Shown here: positions 1 through 7,858 of the stretch, piece after piece
Numbering within the stretch: the first letter of the stretch is position 1
How the letters are laid out: the number at the start of each line of letters is the position of its first letter
DNA from: Chloroflexota bacterium
GTDB taxonomy: Bacteria; Chloroflexota; Anaerolineae; Anaerolineales; Villigracilaceae
Assembly (NCBI GenBank): GCA_019873735.1
Contig: JAIOAQ010000001.1
Coordinates: 1 to 64,000, forward strand
Reading direction: 5' to 3'
Length of the DNA: 64,000 bases
Position numbers and translations under genes: made by a program
The notes under the pieces: model-generated
What the model was told of the DNA's origin: nothing
Databases searched by the model: none
The model's input: the letters and a program-made list of their open reading frames with translations, nothing else

Positions 1-48
1 AAAGAGCCGTTCCCGTTCCGTTAGGGGCGCACTAATTGTACCCAATCT

Positions 49-480
49 TTGTCTTTTCAGACTCCGAAAGAGGTATCCAGACCACTTTTACAGAAAAATC
101 CTTGCACTATCGATGAAAAATCAAAGCAATGGACGCAGGTACTTTATAGAGTAAAGAGTAGATTCCAAAATCCTATTCACCAAAATTATCTTCATGTTAA
201 AGCGATTGAGCAATTATTTGATTTTCTCCCAAAAGAACATATTCATTCAGTCGTTGTCTTTACCGGAAGCGCACAATTTAAGACCCCGATACCACAAGGC
301 GTTTATTACTTACACCAGTTGGTTGAGTTTTTGAAAACCTTTCAAGATGATGTTATTTCGCCCAATCGCGTTGAATTTTGCGTAGGGCGGCTGGAATGCA
401 AGCGTTACGAAGTAACGAAAATGACCGATATTCAACATCGGGCATATCTTGCCCAAAAATTTGGCAAGCCTGTAGGGTAA
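49..480 (+). pseudogene. 5'-truncated NERD (nuclease-related) domain protein remnant
   Basis: The reading frame contains only the C-terminal half of a NERD domain: the Q-W-T-Q element (about residues 27-30), the NPIHQNYLHVKAI helix (41-53) and the VVVFTGSAQFKT strand (68-79), ending in a typical short basic tail. The N-terminal half, which in this family carries the Gln-x-Asp and Glu-x-Lys nuclease-like residues, is absent. The frame is closed by TAG at 22-24, and the only usable start is a TTG at 49 without a Shine-Dalgarno sequence. The DNA is AT-richer than the rest of the window. The likeliest reading is a decayed or recombined gene. A frameshifted 5' part to the left of the window cannot be excluded, and the function is probably lost. 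Confidence 0.55.
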
Positions 481-566
481 AAAGCGCGCAAAAATCTCCC
501 GCTTCCTTAGGGCTCAAAACATCACATTTTGGGGTTTTTCGTGCTAAGAACGGGTTATTTTTAACG

Positions 567-594
567 ATTCCTTCCACTGCAAAGTGGAAGGAAT
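567..594. other. Perfect 12-bp hairpin with GCAA loop
   Basis: Positions 567-578 are the exact reverse complement of 583-594 around a GCAA tetraloop. No run of T follows directly, so it is not a textbook terminator, although it lies between the NERD remnant and the next gene. The sequence just downstream (about 601-620, containing ttttttcgacag-like DNA) resembles ends of some insertion sequences, so this could be a mobile-element scar. The rest of 481-645 shows no gene. Confidence 0.5.
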
Positions 595-645
595 TTGAGT
601 AAGGACTTTTTCGACAGTCTCGTTGGATGTCCTGAATAACAAATC

Positions 646-1689
646 ATGAAAGAACCGGCCCATCTAACCTTTGTAAAACAATATCTCAATTGGGAAAGAG
701 TGCAGGAACGTCTTGACCGCTATAGACATATTGGCCGAATTTTTCCCATGGAAACTTTACAAGGTTGCTCAAACAAGGCGCCGTATTACTGCCATTACCT
801 CAGCTGGAGGCTCGGAACGTGGCAGGATGAAGGACTATTTGAATTTTTCGATAAACTGCTTGAGATTGGCACCGCTTTGCCAGGATGGGATAAGACCCGT
901 ATTCCAGGAGGTTGCGAGTTCGACAATTTCTGGGGCTTCGTCTGGGAGTTGCAGACAGCTGTATTTTTTGCCGATTATCTTGGATTGAAAACGGAATGGG
1001 AAAAGGCGGGTCCAGATTTTCGCGTGTCGTCAGACTCCATTACTTTTTTCGTTGAATGCACGACTTATCGTAAATCATTTGCAATTGAAGAATTCATCCG
1101 TGAAGTGTTTCGTTTCATCCACCCACAAATCATGGTTGAGCATGTTCCATGCTTGCAGTTTTCCTTGCCAAAGGACGACAAAATTGAGACATTTTTAGAT
1201 GAGTTGTTTGAACCGTATCTTGATCCGATATTTTTGTCTAGCAAGCTAAGAGAGGCTCAACAACAGGCTCCATTAGCATTACCTGTCCCGCAAGGCTCCC
1301 AGAACTTTTATGTGTATTTAGATAATGGAGAGGCAGTCAATACTAATTTTGAATTGCTACGAGTTCTAACCTCGTCAGGTGATCCAGCATCTTTCTTAGA
1401 GCTTGCTCTTAAAGAAATCCTTGGCAATAAAACCTCAGCAAATAAGCTTTTTGAAAATCGTCCTAATTTGCTAATGGTAAATTTCCTGCTGGGAAAAGAC
1501 TGGCAACTAGCCAGATTATTAAGACCTATACCTGAGATAGACTTGGGCGAAACTTTTGATGGCGTCTTTCTTACTGCTTGTGGCATAGATCACGTGCCCT
1601 CGTTTCAAAATTCTGTTATTAGTTACAAGTCGGGGCATCCGATAGAATCGCTAGTGGACAATCATGATAAAAGACCGTCTACTGATTAA
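646..1689 (+). CDS. Unrecognised 347-aa protein, possible PD-(D/E)xK nuclease core
   Basis: I cannot assign this soluble protein of 347 residues to a named family. A central segment has the order expected of a restriction-endonuclease-like fold: a helix with Glu101 (WELQTAVFFADYLG), then GPDF with Asp124, then a hydrophobic strand ending in VECTTYRK with Glu137. If real, the third motif is a variant (E-C-T rather than E-x-K) with Lys143 nearby. There is no signal peptide or membrane segment. The start ATG has no clear ribosome-binding site. It sits next to a truncated NERD gene in AT-rich DNA, which fits an accessory or defence setting, but it has no recognisable partner. Expression of an intact full-length frame looks plausible. 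Confidence 0.6.
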   Translation: MKEPAHLTFVKQYLNWERVQERLDRYRHIGRIFPMETLQGCSNKAPYYCHYLSWRLGTWQDEGLFEFFDKLLEIGTALPGWDKTRIPGGCEFDNFWGFVWELQTAVFFADYLGLKTEWEKAGPDFRVSSDSITFFVECTTYRKSFAIEEFIREVFRFIHPQIMVEHVPCLQFSLPKDDKIETFLDELFEPYLDPIFLSSKLREAQQQAPLALPVPQGSQNFYVYLDNGEAVNTNFELLRVLTSSGDPASFLELALKEILGNKTSANKLFENRPNLLMVNFLLGKDWQLARLLRPIPEIDLGETFDGVFLTACGIDHVPSFQNSVISYKSGHPIESLVDNHDKRPSTD

Positions 1690-1977
1690 GAGCATTTTCA
1701 AACCCGACAAAAAACGAACCCAGAAGATCTAGCCCCCCTAACACGACATCCCAAGAAACAGAAAGGGCGTGTTTTCGGGCTGAAATTGACAGGTTGCATA
1801 ACCCTAAAAAGGCCTCGCCCCACCGCAGCGAACGAAGCCCGTTGCCTGTCTTCTTGCTTGTCTCAGTCCTGGATCGTGGGCGCTTCAGGAAAACCAGTGT
1901 CCTAAACGGGGTGGCCTCGCTTCAATTGTGGTTACTTCGTTGCCACATATAGAAAAGCCCTGCTCTAAAGCAACAAA
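1690..1977. other. Intergenic stretch without recognisable gene
   Basis: Between the unknown 347-aa gene and the terminator of the minus-strand lipoprotein gene I see no convincing ORF, tRNA or known RNA. The longer frames here lack start signals and are shadows. The composition changes from AT-rich to GC-richer within this stretch, so it is the likely border of the accessory edge. Confidence 0.4.
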
Positions 1978-1997
1978 GCCCGCCCGGAAGGGCGGGC
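1978..1997 (-). terminator. Rho-independent terminator of the SH3/repeat lipoprotein gene
   Basis: An 8-bp GC-rich stem (gcccgccc/gggcgggc) with a GGAA loop lies 18 bases beyond the stop codon. On the minus strand it is followed by a T-rich stretch (tttgttgcttt). Confidence 0.75.
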
Positions 1998-2015
1998 CTC
2001 GTTAAAAGGGCGGCT

Positions 2016-3029
2016 TTATGGCCAGGTGTGATTGGGCGCGTCTGCGTTTTCTGCGGCGGTTTGAGCGCGCACTGCAGGCGTAACGCAAACCTTATCTCCC
2101 GGGAAGGCCTCGCGCCAGACATAACCCTCAATGCAGGCGTCTGCCCCATAGACGTTGATGATCTTGCGCGATTCGGCCGCGGCGTTATCGGCTGCGGTTT
2201 GGGCGCGCACATCGGGCGTGACGCACACATCGTCGCCGGGTTTTGCCTCTCGCCAGACATAGCCGGAAATGCAGGTGTGCGGTCCGTAAGCGCCGCTGAC
2301 CCAGCGTGAGGCGGCTGCAGCGTTATCGGCGGCGGCCTGACTGCGGGTGGCCGGGGTGACGCACACTTTGTCGCCGGGGTAGGCTTCTCGCCAGACATAA
2401 CCGGAGATGCAGGCGTCTGCTCCATAGACATTGATGATCTTGCGCGATTCGGCCGCGGCGTTATCGGCTGCGGCCTGCGCCTTCGAAGCCGGCAGGACAC
2501 AGACCTTGTCCTGGGGGCGCGCCAGGCGGTAAACATAGCCGGGCTTGCAGGTTCCGCTGGCCGGCAGCGGCGTGGGGGGCGCGGCAACGATGGTCAGGGT
2601 CGGCGGGATACAACTGGCGGTCACCACGCTGCCCGAAACCCAGGCGCGTCCGCTTGTCCCAACCGGATATTCAATGTTCCACCAGGTGCCATCTTCGTTT
2701 TTGCCGGTGACATTGGCGCTGCCTCCCTGCGGCAGATCGCCGACAATGTCATAGACCGTACCCGGACCGGAACGGACGTTCACTGCCGTGTTGGCAACAA
2801 CGACAGGCGTGCACGCCGTGGCCGTCGGCGCCGCCGGCTCGCTTGGCAGGGGCGGCGTTTCCGTAGCGGTCGGTGCGGGCAGGCTGGCGACGAGAGCGGT
2901 CGCCGTTTTGAGCACGTCTTCCGGGGACAGGCCGGAAGGGGGTTCGGTCGCCTGACCGTTTGGCAGGTTGCAACTCGCTATGGCCAACCATAATGCCAGT
3001 ACAGCCAGGGCAATACGCTTGTTGTTCAT
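2016..3029 (-). CDS. Lipoprotein with SH3 domain and four GYVWREA/DN repeats
   Basis: The start at 3029 is chosen because GAGGAAAT lies just before it and the product then begins with a lipoprotein signal (residues 1-20, ending A-S-C20). A Pro/Thr-rich linker follows, then a bacterial SH3 domain (about 72-140, with NVRSGPGT and GRAWV motifs). The C-terminal half is four tandem units of about 46 residues, each with a Cys, GYVWREA-like, P-G-D-x-V-C-V-P and a Q-A-A-A-D-N-A-A-A stretch. Two cysteines per unit suggest a disulfide-stabilised module. Units two apart are nearly identical in DNA (about 2152-2198 and 2428-2474), pointing to recent internal duplication. Probably cell-surface anchored and binding cell-wall or carbohydrate. 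337 aa, monocistronic. Confidence 0.8.
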   Translation of the reverse strand: MNNKRIALAVLALWLAIASCNLPNGQATEPPSGLSPEDVLKTATALVASLPAPTATETPPLPSEPAAPTATACTPVVVANTAVNVRSGPGTVYDIVGDLPQGGSANVTGKNEDGTWWNIEYPVGTSGRAWVSGSVVTASCIPPTLTIVAAPPTPLPASGTCKPGYVYRLARPQDKVCVLPASKAQAAADNAAAESRKIINVYGADACISGYVWREAYPGDKVCVTPATRSQAAADNAAAASRWVSGAYGPHTCISGYVWREAKPGDDVCVTPDVRAQTAADNAAAESRKIINVYGADACIEGYVWREAFPGDKVCVTPAVRAQTAAENADAPNHTWP

Positions 3030-3187
3030 ATTTCCTCGCAATCTGAATAAAAGAAGACATTTTATAGCAGTGTACTCCGAATTAGGGGCAAATTCAAGCC
3101 TTACTTTGGTGGGAACGATCGGCCGCCTTTTTCTTGAAACAAAAAAGCCGCCCAAAGGCGGCTGAAATAGCAGAGAATAACGGCTTA

Positions 3188-4801
3188 CTACGGCGCCGCA
3201 AGGATGAGGCCGCCGTAACCGCCCAGGTGAATTCTGCCGCTTTGTTCAGGGCCATCATCTGCCGACAGTTTGAAGACGACTTTGCCCGTCTCAAAAGCAA
3301 ACGATTGCCCTTGCGGGGAAAAGTTCAGAAATATGGAAAGCGTGCCTTCGGGGTGCGTGCGGCGGTAGGCGAGTATATCCGGCGGTGTTCCGCCGATCCA
3401 TTCCAGGTCGCCTTCACTCAGGGCTGCCCATTGGCGGCGCGCTTTCAGCAGTTGGCGGATGGTCTCCAGCAGGGAATCGGGATTGGCGCTCTGACTGGCT
3501 GCGTTGACGAAAGTATGGTTCGCGTGTACCGGCAGCCAAGTCTGAGCGGCGGACGAAAAGCCTGCCTGCGGGGCGGCTTCCCATTGCATAGGCGTGCGCG
3601 CTTCGTCGCGGTTGATGTTCATTTTCAGTAAGTCAAAGACAAAACCTGGGATTGCCCTGTATTTGCGGGCTAATGGGTCCAGCGCAGTGGAGAGGGGCAG
3701 ACGGACATTGCGCATGCCGATTTCTTCTCCGTAATACATGCAGGGGACGCCGCGCACGGTCAATTGCAGCATGTGAAGCACTTTGGCTTTGCGGACATCA
3801 CCGTTTAGCCGCTCGATGCTCCGCTGGCGGTCGTGATTGCTGAAGACGTAGACCGGCATGAATGGCGGCGGGAAGTGTTTTTCTATCTCGCCAATCAGGC
3901 GGCGGAAATAGGCTGCCGTAAAGGTGAAAGCCATCATTTCAAAGTCGAAGACCAGCGTCAGGCCGTCGTTGACTTCTTCTCCCAGGAATTTGCGGATGAT
4001 TTCACGCCCGCCGCTTACTTCGCCAAGCAGCAGTTTCTCCCCAAATTGATTTGTCACCTGGCGCAATTCCCTGGCTAGGATAAAGTTCTCGGGCAGGTTC
4101 AGGTTGTATTCTGGCCGCTGGAAGAAACCTGCCGGGTTGGATTCGCTTGGGAGCAGCGACCAGGCAAAGGGGTTGTCTCGAAACGCTGCGTCTTTGTAGA
4201 TGGCGTTGAAGATGTCCAGTCGAAAACCGTCCACGCCTTTTTCCAGCCAGAAGCGGACAATGTCAAACATGGCCTGTTTGACTTGCGGGTTGCGGTAGTT
4301 CAAGTCTGGCTGAAAGGGCAGGAAACTGGCCCAGTAATATTGTTTGCGTTCGGGGGCATAATGCCAGCCGCTGCCGCCGGTCAGGCTCTTCCAGTTGTTG
4401 GGGCGGTCGCGCCAGATGTACCAGTCGGCCTTTGGATTATGGCGCGAAGAGCGCGATTCTTTGAACCAGGGATGTTCGCTGGAGGTGTGATTCATCACCA
4501 TGTCAAGCACGATTTTCATGCCGCGTTGATGAACGGCGGCAATCAGTTCGAGGGCATCTTCGAGTGTGCCATATTCGGGGGCAATATTCGTGTAGTCAGA
4601 GATGTCGTAGCCAAAGTCCTGTTGGGGCGAGGCGAAAAACGGCGAGAACCAGATGGTCTCAAAACCCAGATCGCGGACGTAATCCAGTTTCTGGATGATG
4701 CCGCGCAGGTCGCCGATGCCGTCGCCGTTGCTGTCGTAGAATGAGCGCGGGTAAATCTGGTAGATTGTGGTGCGGTGATACCAGGGCAGGCGGTTGGACA
4801 T
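3188..4801 (-). CDS. GH13 alpha-glucosidase (oligo-1,6-glucosidase-like)
   Basis: A 537-aa cytoplasmic family 13 glycosidase without signal peptide, expected to hydrolyse terminal alpha-glucosidic bonds of short malto- or isomalto-oligosaccharides. The (beta/alpha)8 signatures are complete: DSNGDGIGD metal loop (23-31), DMVMNH (100-105), GFRLD with nucleophile Asp196, GEVSG with acid/base Glu261 and FSNHD with Asp324. The ATG at 4801 is preferred over the one at 4807, because AGGAA is 6 bases upstream of the former and directly abuts the latter. It is divergent from the baseplate-J-like gene and shares the short intergenic region 4802-4847. Exact specificity (GH13 subfamily 31-like versus trehalose-6-phosphate or sucrose types) cannot be read reliably. 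Confidence 0.88.
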   Translation of the reverse strand: MSNRLPWYHRTTIYQIYPRSFYDSNGDGIGDLRGIIQKLDYVRDLGFETIWFSPFFASPQQDFGYDISDYTNIAPEYGTLEDALELIAAVHQRGMKIVLDMVMNHTSSEHPWFKESRSSRHNPKADWYIWRDRPNNWKSLTGGSGWHYAPERKQYYWASFLPFQPDLNYRNPQVKQAMFDIVRFWLEKGVDGFRLDIFNAIYKDAAFRDNPFAWSLLPSESNPAGFFQRPEYNLNLPENFILARELRQVTNQFGEKLLLGEVSGGREIIRKFLGEEVNDGLTLVFDFEMMAFTFTAAYFRRLIGEIEKHFPPPFMPVYVFSNHDRQRSIERLNGDVRKAKVLHMLQLTVRGVPCMYYGEEIGMRNVRLPLSTALDPLARKYRAIPGFVFDLLKMNINRDEARTPMQWEAAPQAGFSSAAQTWLPVHANHTFVNAASQSANPDSLLETIRQLLKARRQWAALSEGDLEWIGGTPPDILAYRRTHPEGTLSIFLNFSPQGQSFAFETGKVVFKLSADDGPEQSGRIHLGGYGGLILAAP

Positions 4802-4831
4802 GAGCATTTCCTTTCGTTTCAGGTTTGCTCA

Positions 4832-4839
4832 ATTATAAT
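4832..4839. promoter_or_regulatory. Overlapping divergent -10 elements
   Basis: The A/T motif here reads TATAAT on both strands: plus strand 4834-4839, minus strand 4832-4837. On the minus strand it gives a 20-25 base leader with a normal ribosome-binding site for the alpha-glucosidase. On the plus strand only 8 bases separate it from the ATG at 4848, which predicts a leaderless mRNA for the baseplate-J-like gene. The -35 boxes are weak on both sides. Confidence 0.45.
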
Positions 4840-4847
4840 AGCCTTGT

Positions 4848-6341
4848 ATGAAGACCCAAATCATCCCGCTTGAGCCCTACGATAATCTGGTTTCGGTGTA
4901 CGATAAACTGGCCTGGGCCAGGACGCCGCGCATTTTGCTTGTCTGGCCGCCGCGCGGGCGGGTGGATTTACGTCCGCTTGACCTTAAGTTGTTGCAGCGC
5001 CGCGCCGGAGAATTGGGGGCGCAATTGGGATTGGTGACGCGTTCCGAAGAGATTCTTCAGAGCGCGCGGCAAATTGGGCTGCCGGTATTTGCCAGCGCAG
5101 CGGAAGCCCAGCGCATGGCCTGGCCCCCTCCTGCTCCCCGCACAACAGCAAAACGCCGCGCCCGCCGGCCGGATTTGCGTTCGGTGCGTGAGCAGATTCG
5201 GCCGCGCGAGCCGGCCTGGCTTTCTAACCCCATTGTGCGCGTCGGCCTGTTTGCATTGGGGGTATTGGCGGCGCTGGCGGTGATGGTGTTTTTTATCCCG
5301 CGCGCGCAGGTCTTTGTCCCGATGCCGGTTCAGATTCAGAGCGTGGATTTGCCCATCTCGGCCGGAGACAGTGTCCCTGCGGTTTCTCTGACGGGCGCTC
5401 TGCCGGTGCAGGAACTGGAAGTGACTCTGGACGGGACGGAGACGATCCCTGTCAGCGGGACGGTCTCTTTGCCGCAGGGCAAGGCGCGCGGCGTGGTCAC
5501 GTTTCGCAACCTGACCACCCAGACGGTCACCGTTCCGGCCGGGACGGTGGTGCGGACGCCGGATACGCCGCCTCTGCGCTTCCAGACCACGCGCTCCGGC
5601 GAGGTGGCGGCTGAGATAGGCGCCGAACTCGACCTGCCGGTTGAGGCTTTGCAGCCCGGCAAGGCTGGCAATGTCCCGGCCGGCGCCATTCAAGCCCTGG
5701 AGGGGACGTTAGGCCCTTTGCTGGCAGTGTCGAATGCGAATGCGCTCCAGGGCGGGACCGACCTTTCGCTGCGCGGCCCTTCTGCGGCCGACCGGCAGCG
5801 TGTGCGTGATGTGTTACTCGCCTCTCTTGAGCGTCAGGCGCTGGCTACTCTTGAGCGGCAAAGCGCCGGCGGGTTGTTATTGCCGAATACCCTGCAGGTG
5901 GAGATTCTGGAAGAAGCCTACACCCCTCCTGCCGGCCAGCCGGCTGACCGGTTGACGCTTTCGCTGCGGGTGAGATGCACGGCCGAACATATCCGCCGCG
6001 CCGATTTGGAATTTTTGGCCAATGCGGTTCTGGATGCGGGCCTGGAGGCGGGCGAGGCTGCCGTGCCCGATTCGCTGAACTGGGAACAACTTTCCCCGCC
6101 GGTCACTGCCGAAGACGGCCTCAGCCGCTTTCGACTGCGTTTGAGCCGTCAAGTCTGGCAGGTGGCGAACGCCGGACAGGTTATCCAGTTGACTCAAGGG
6201 TTGACTCCCGCCTCGGCCCGTCAGCGCTTACAGGCCAACCTCCATCTGGCAGGCGAGCCGCGCTTTTTATTATGGCCGGAGTGGTGGCCCTGGCTGCCGC
6301 TGGCCCCGACGCGAATTGAGGTCGCGTTTGAGTTCCCATGA
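4848..6341 (+). CDS. Baseplate-J-like single-pass membrane protein
   Basis: 497 aa. The N-terminal 90 residues form a predicted soluble alpha/beta region that ends in a basic, proline-rich linker. One membrane helix follows (about 129-150), then a large extracytoplasmic beta-rich region with the GxVxFxNLTxQTVTVPAGTVV-like block typical of baseplate J/gp47-type domains annotated in Anaerolineae genomes. No other phage-tail or secretion-system genes lie nearby, so a true baseplate role is doubtful and an envelope function is more likely. It overlaps ruvX by 4 bases (ATGA) and heads the ruvX-mltG unit. No Shine-Dalgarno sequence precedes the ATG; see the promoter entry for a probable leaderless start. 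Confidence 0.72.
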   Translation: MKTQIIPLEPYDNLVSVYDKLAWARTPRILLVWPPRGRVDLRPLDLKLLQRRAGELGAQLGLVTRSEEILQSARQIGLPVFASAAEAQRMAWPPPAPRTTAKRRARRPDLRSVREQIRPREPAWLSNPIVRVGLFALGVLAALAVMVFFIPRAQVFVPMPVQIQSVDLPISAGDSVPAVSLTGALPVQELEVTLDGTETIPVSGTVSLPQGKARGVVTFRNLTTQTVTVPAGTVVRTPDTPPLRFQTTRSGEVAAEIGAELDLPVEALQPGKAGNVPAGAIQALEGTLGPLLAVSNANALQGGTDLSLRGPSAADRQRVRDVLLASLERQALATLERQSAGGLLLPNTLQVEILEEAYTPPAGQPADRLTLSLRVRCTAEHIRRADLEFLANAVLDAGLEAGEAAVPDSLNWEQLSPPVTAEDGLSRFRLRLSRQVWQVANAGQVIQLTQGLTPASARQRLQANLHLAGEPRFLLWPEWWPWLPLAPTRIEVAFEFP

Positions 6342-6757
6342 AAATCCTGGCTGTTGACCCCGGCGAAAAGCGTCTTGGGCTGGCAATCAGCGATCCAAGC
6401 GGCACGCTGGCGCGCCCGTTGGGGGTGCTGAAGCATGTCTCGCGTCAGGCCGATGCCTCCCGCATTGCACAGGTAGCGCAGGAGAACGGCGTTGAACTGA
6501 TTGTGGTCGGACAATCCTTTGACGAGAATGGTCAACCCAACCTGGCCGGGCGCAGGGCAGCACACCTGGCTGACGCTTTGCGTTCCCTGACTTCCCTGCC
6601 GGTGGTGTTGTGGGACGAGGCCTTTACGACACAAGACGCCCAGTCAGCCCGCCTGGAAGCGGGGGTTGGCCGCAAGAAACGGGCCGGTCACCTGGATGAT
6701 TGGGCCGCGGCCGTCTTGCTCCAATCCTACCTTGATTCATTGGAAAACCGCCGATGA
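6338..6757 (+). CDS. ruvX: RuvX/YqgF family Holliday-junction-resolvase-like protein
   Basis: 139 aa, the normal size for the family. It has the RNase H-like pattern: AVDPGEKRLG with Asp7, then VVGQSF (the usual VVGLP position), LWDEAFTT and a C-terminal D-D-W-A-A-A-V-L-L helix carrying an acidic residue. In bacteria YqgF is linked to pre-16S rRNA 5'-end processing and possibly junction resolution. The start overlaps the previous gene and the end overlaps mltG, each by ATGA, so translation is coupled. The pairing with mltG is common in many bacteria. Confidence 0.9.
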   Translation: MKILAVDPGEKRLGLAISDPSGTLARPLGVLKHVSRQADASRIAQVAQENGVELIVVGQSFDENGQPNLAGRRAAHLADALRSLTSLPVVLWDEAFTTQDAQSARLEAGVGRKKRAGHLDDWAAAVLLQSYLDSLENRR

Positions 6758-7836
6758 GAAAAGACGCGCCGATTTTGTGGTTTTTGATTGTAGATCTGGT
6801 GGTATTGCTGCTTGCAGCGGTTGCCATCCCGCTTTGGGTGCGTCAGACGTATGGCCCTTCCAGCCCGCGCCTGGGCGCGTTGCAAAAACTCAACTATTCT
6901 GTACGCTTGCTCTGGTATGATGGCCTGCTGACGCTGCCAAAAGACCCGCACGCCCAACCCCGCTCTTTTCGGGTGGAGACGGGCGAATCGGTAGCAAGCG
7001 TGGCTGCCCGGCTGGAACAAGAAGGCCTGATTCACTCCGCGGCTGCCTTTCGCGACTACCTGATCTACACCGGCCTGGATACCGGTTTGCAGGCGGGGGA
7101 ATTTGAACTCAGTCCGGCGCAATCCACGCTGGATATTGCCCGCGCCATGCAGGACGCGACGCCTCAGCAGGTGGTCTTCTATGTCTTGCCCGGCTGGCGG
7201 ATGGAAGAAATTGCCGCCTCTCTCCCCACTTCGGGCCTGGCCGCAGCGCCGGAACAGTTTCTGGCCGAAGCGCGTCGCGTTGGCTATAAAGGCTCGGAGA
7301 CGAGTGAAGGGTATTTGTTCCCCGATCGTTACATCTTGCCGCGCGCCACGACTGCCCGCGCCCTGGTCAATGCCCTGCTGCAGAACTTTACCTTGCATCT
7401 CACGCCGGATATTGAGGCCGGCTTTAAGGCCCAGGGCCTGACTCTGCATCAGACGGTCACACTGGCTTCGATTGTTGAGCGTGAAGCGGTGCTGGATGAA
7501 GAAAAGCCGCTCATTGCCTCGGTCTTCCTGAATCGGCTGGCGGCAGGCATGAAACTGGACAGCGACCCAACCGTACAATATGCAGTTGGCCGCGAAGGCA
7601 ATTGGTGGCCCAACCCGCTCAGCCTGTCTGATTTGCAAGTGGATTCGCCGTTTAACACCTATCTCTATGCCGGCTTGCCGCCAGCGCCGATTGCCAACCC
7701 GTCATTGACGGCTCTGCGGGCGGTAGCCTACCCGGCGGAAAGTCCTTACTATTACTTCCGCGCCGCCTGTGACGGTTCGGGACGGCATGTTTTTGCCCAG
7801 ACCTACGAAGAACATTTGCAAAACGCCTGTCCGTGA
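6754..7836 (+). CDS. mltG: Endolytic murein transglycosylase MltG
   Basis: 360 aa with a single N-terminal membrane anchor (about 8-28), a LysM-like subdomain (FRVETGESVASVA onward) and the YceG catalytic domain. The family's catalytic Glu is seen in SIVEREAV (Glu242), followed by the conserved FLNRL and D-S-D-P-T-V-Q-Y segments. It cleaves nascent glycan strands at the outer face of the membrane and so sets peptidoglycan strand length. Its presence implies a murein layer in this organism. It ends tail-to-tail with the MFS gene 22 bases away, with no obvious terminator between. Confidence 0.93.
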   Translation: MRKDAPILWFLIVDLVVLLLAAVAIPLWVRQTYGPSSPRLGALQKLNYSVRLLWYDGLLTLPKDPHAQPRSFRVETGESVASVAARLEQEGLIHSAAAFRDYLIYTGLDTGLQAGEFELSPAQSTLDIARAMQDATPQQVVFYVLPGWRMEEIAASLPTSGLAAAPEQFLAEARRVGYKGSETSEGYLFPDRYILPRATTARALVNALLQNFTLHLTPDIEAGFKAQGLTLHQTVTLASIVEREAVLDEEKPLIASVFLNRLAAGMKLDSDPTVQYAVGREGNWWPNPLSLSDLQVDSPFNTYLYAGLPPAPIANPSLTALRAVAYPAESPYYYFRAACDGSGRHVFAQTYEEHLQNACP

Positions 7837-7858
7837 CGGCGGCTTGGGCGTGGACGGT

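Noticed and set aside
1690-1977. Small structured RNA such as 6S, SRP or tmRNA
   Set aside because: I could not find the conserved core sequences of these RNAs, and no CCA-type end or promoter is visible.
4848-7836. Prophage or tailocin because of the baseplate-J-like protein
   Set aside because: There is no tail tube, sheath, spike, terminase or lysis gene; the neighbours are housekeeping ruvX and mltG, and the protein has a membrane anchor.
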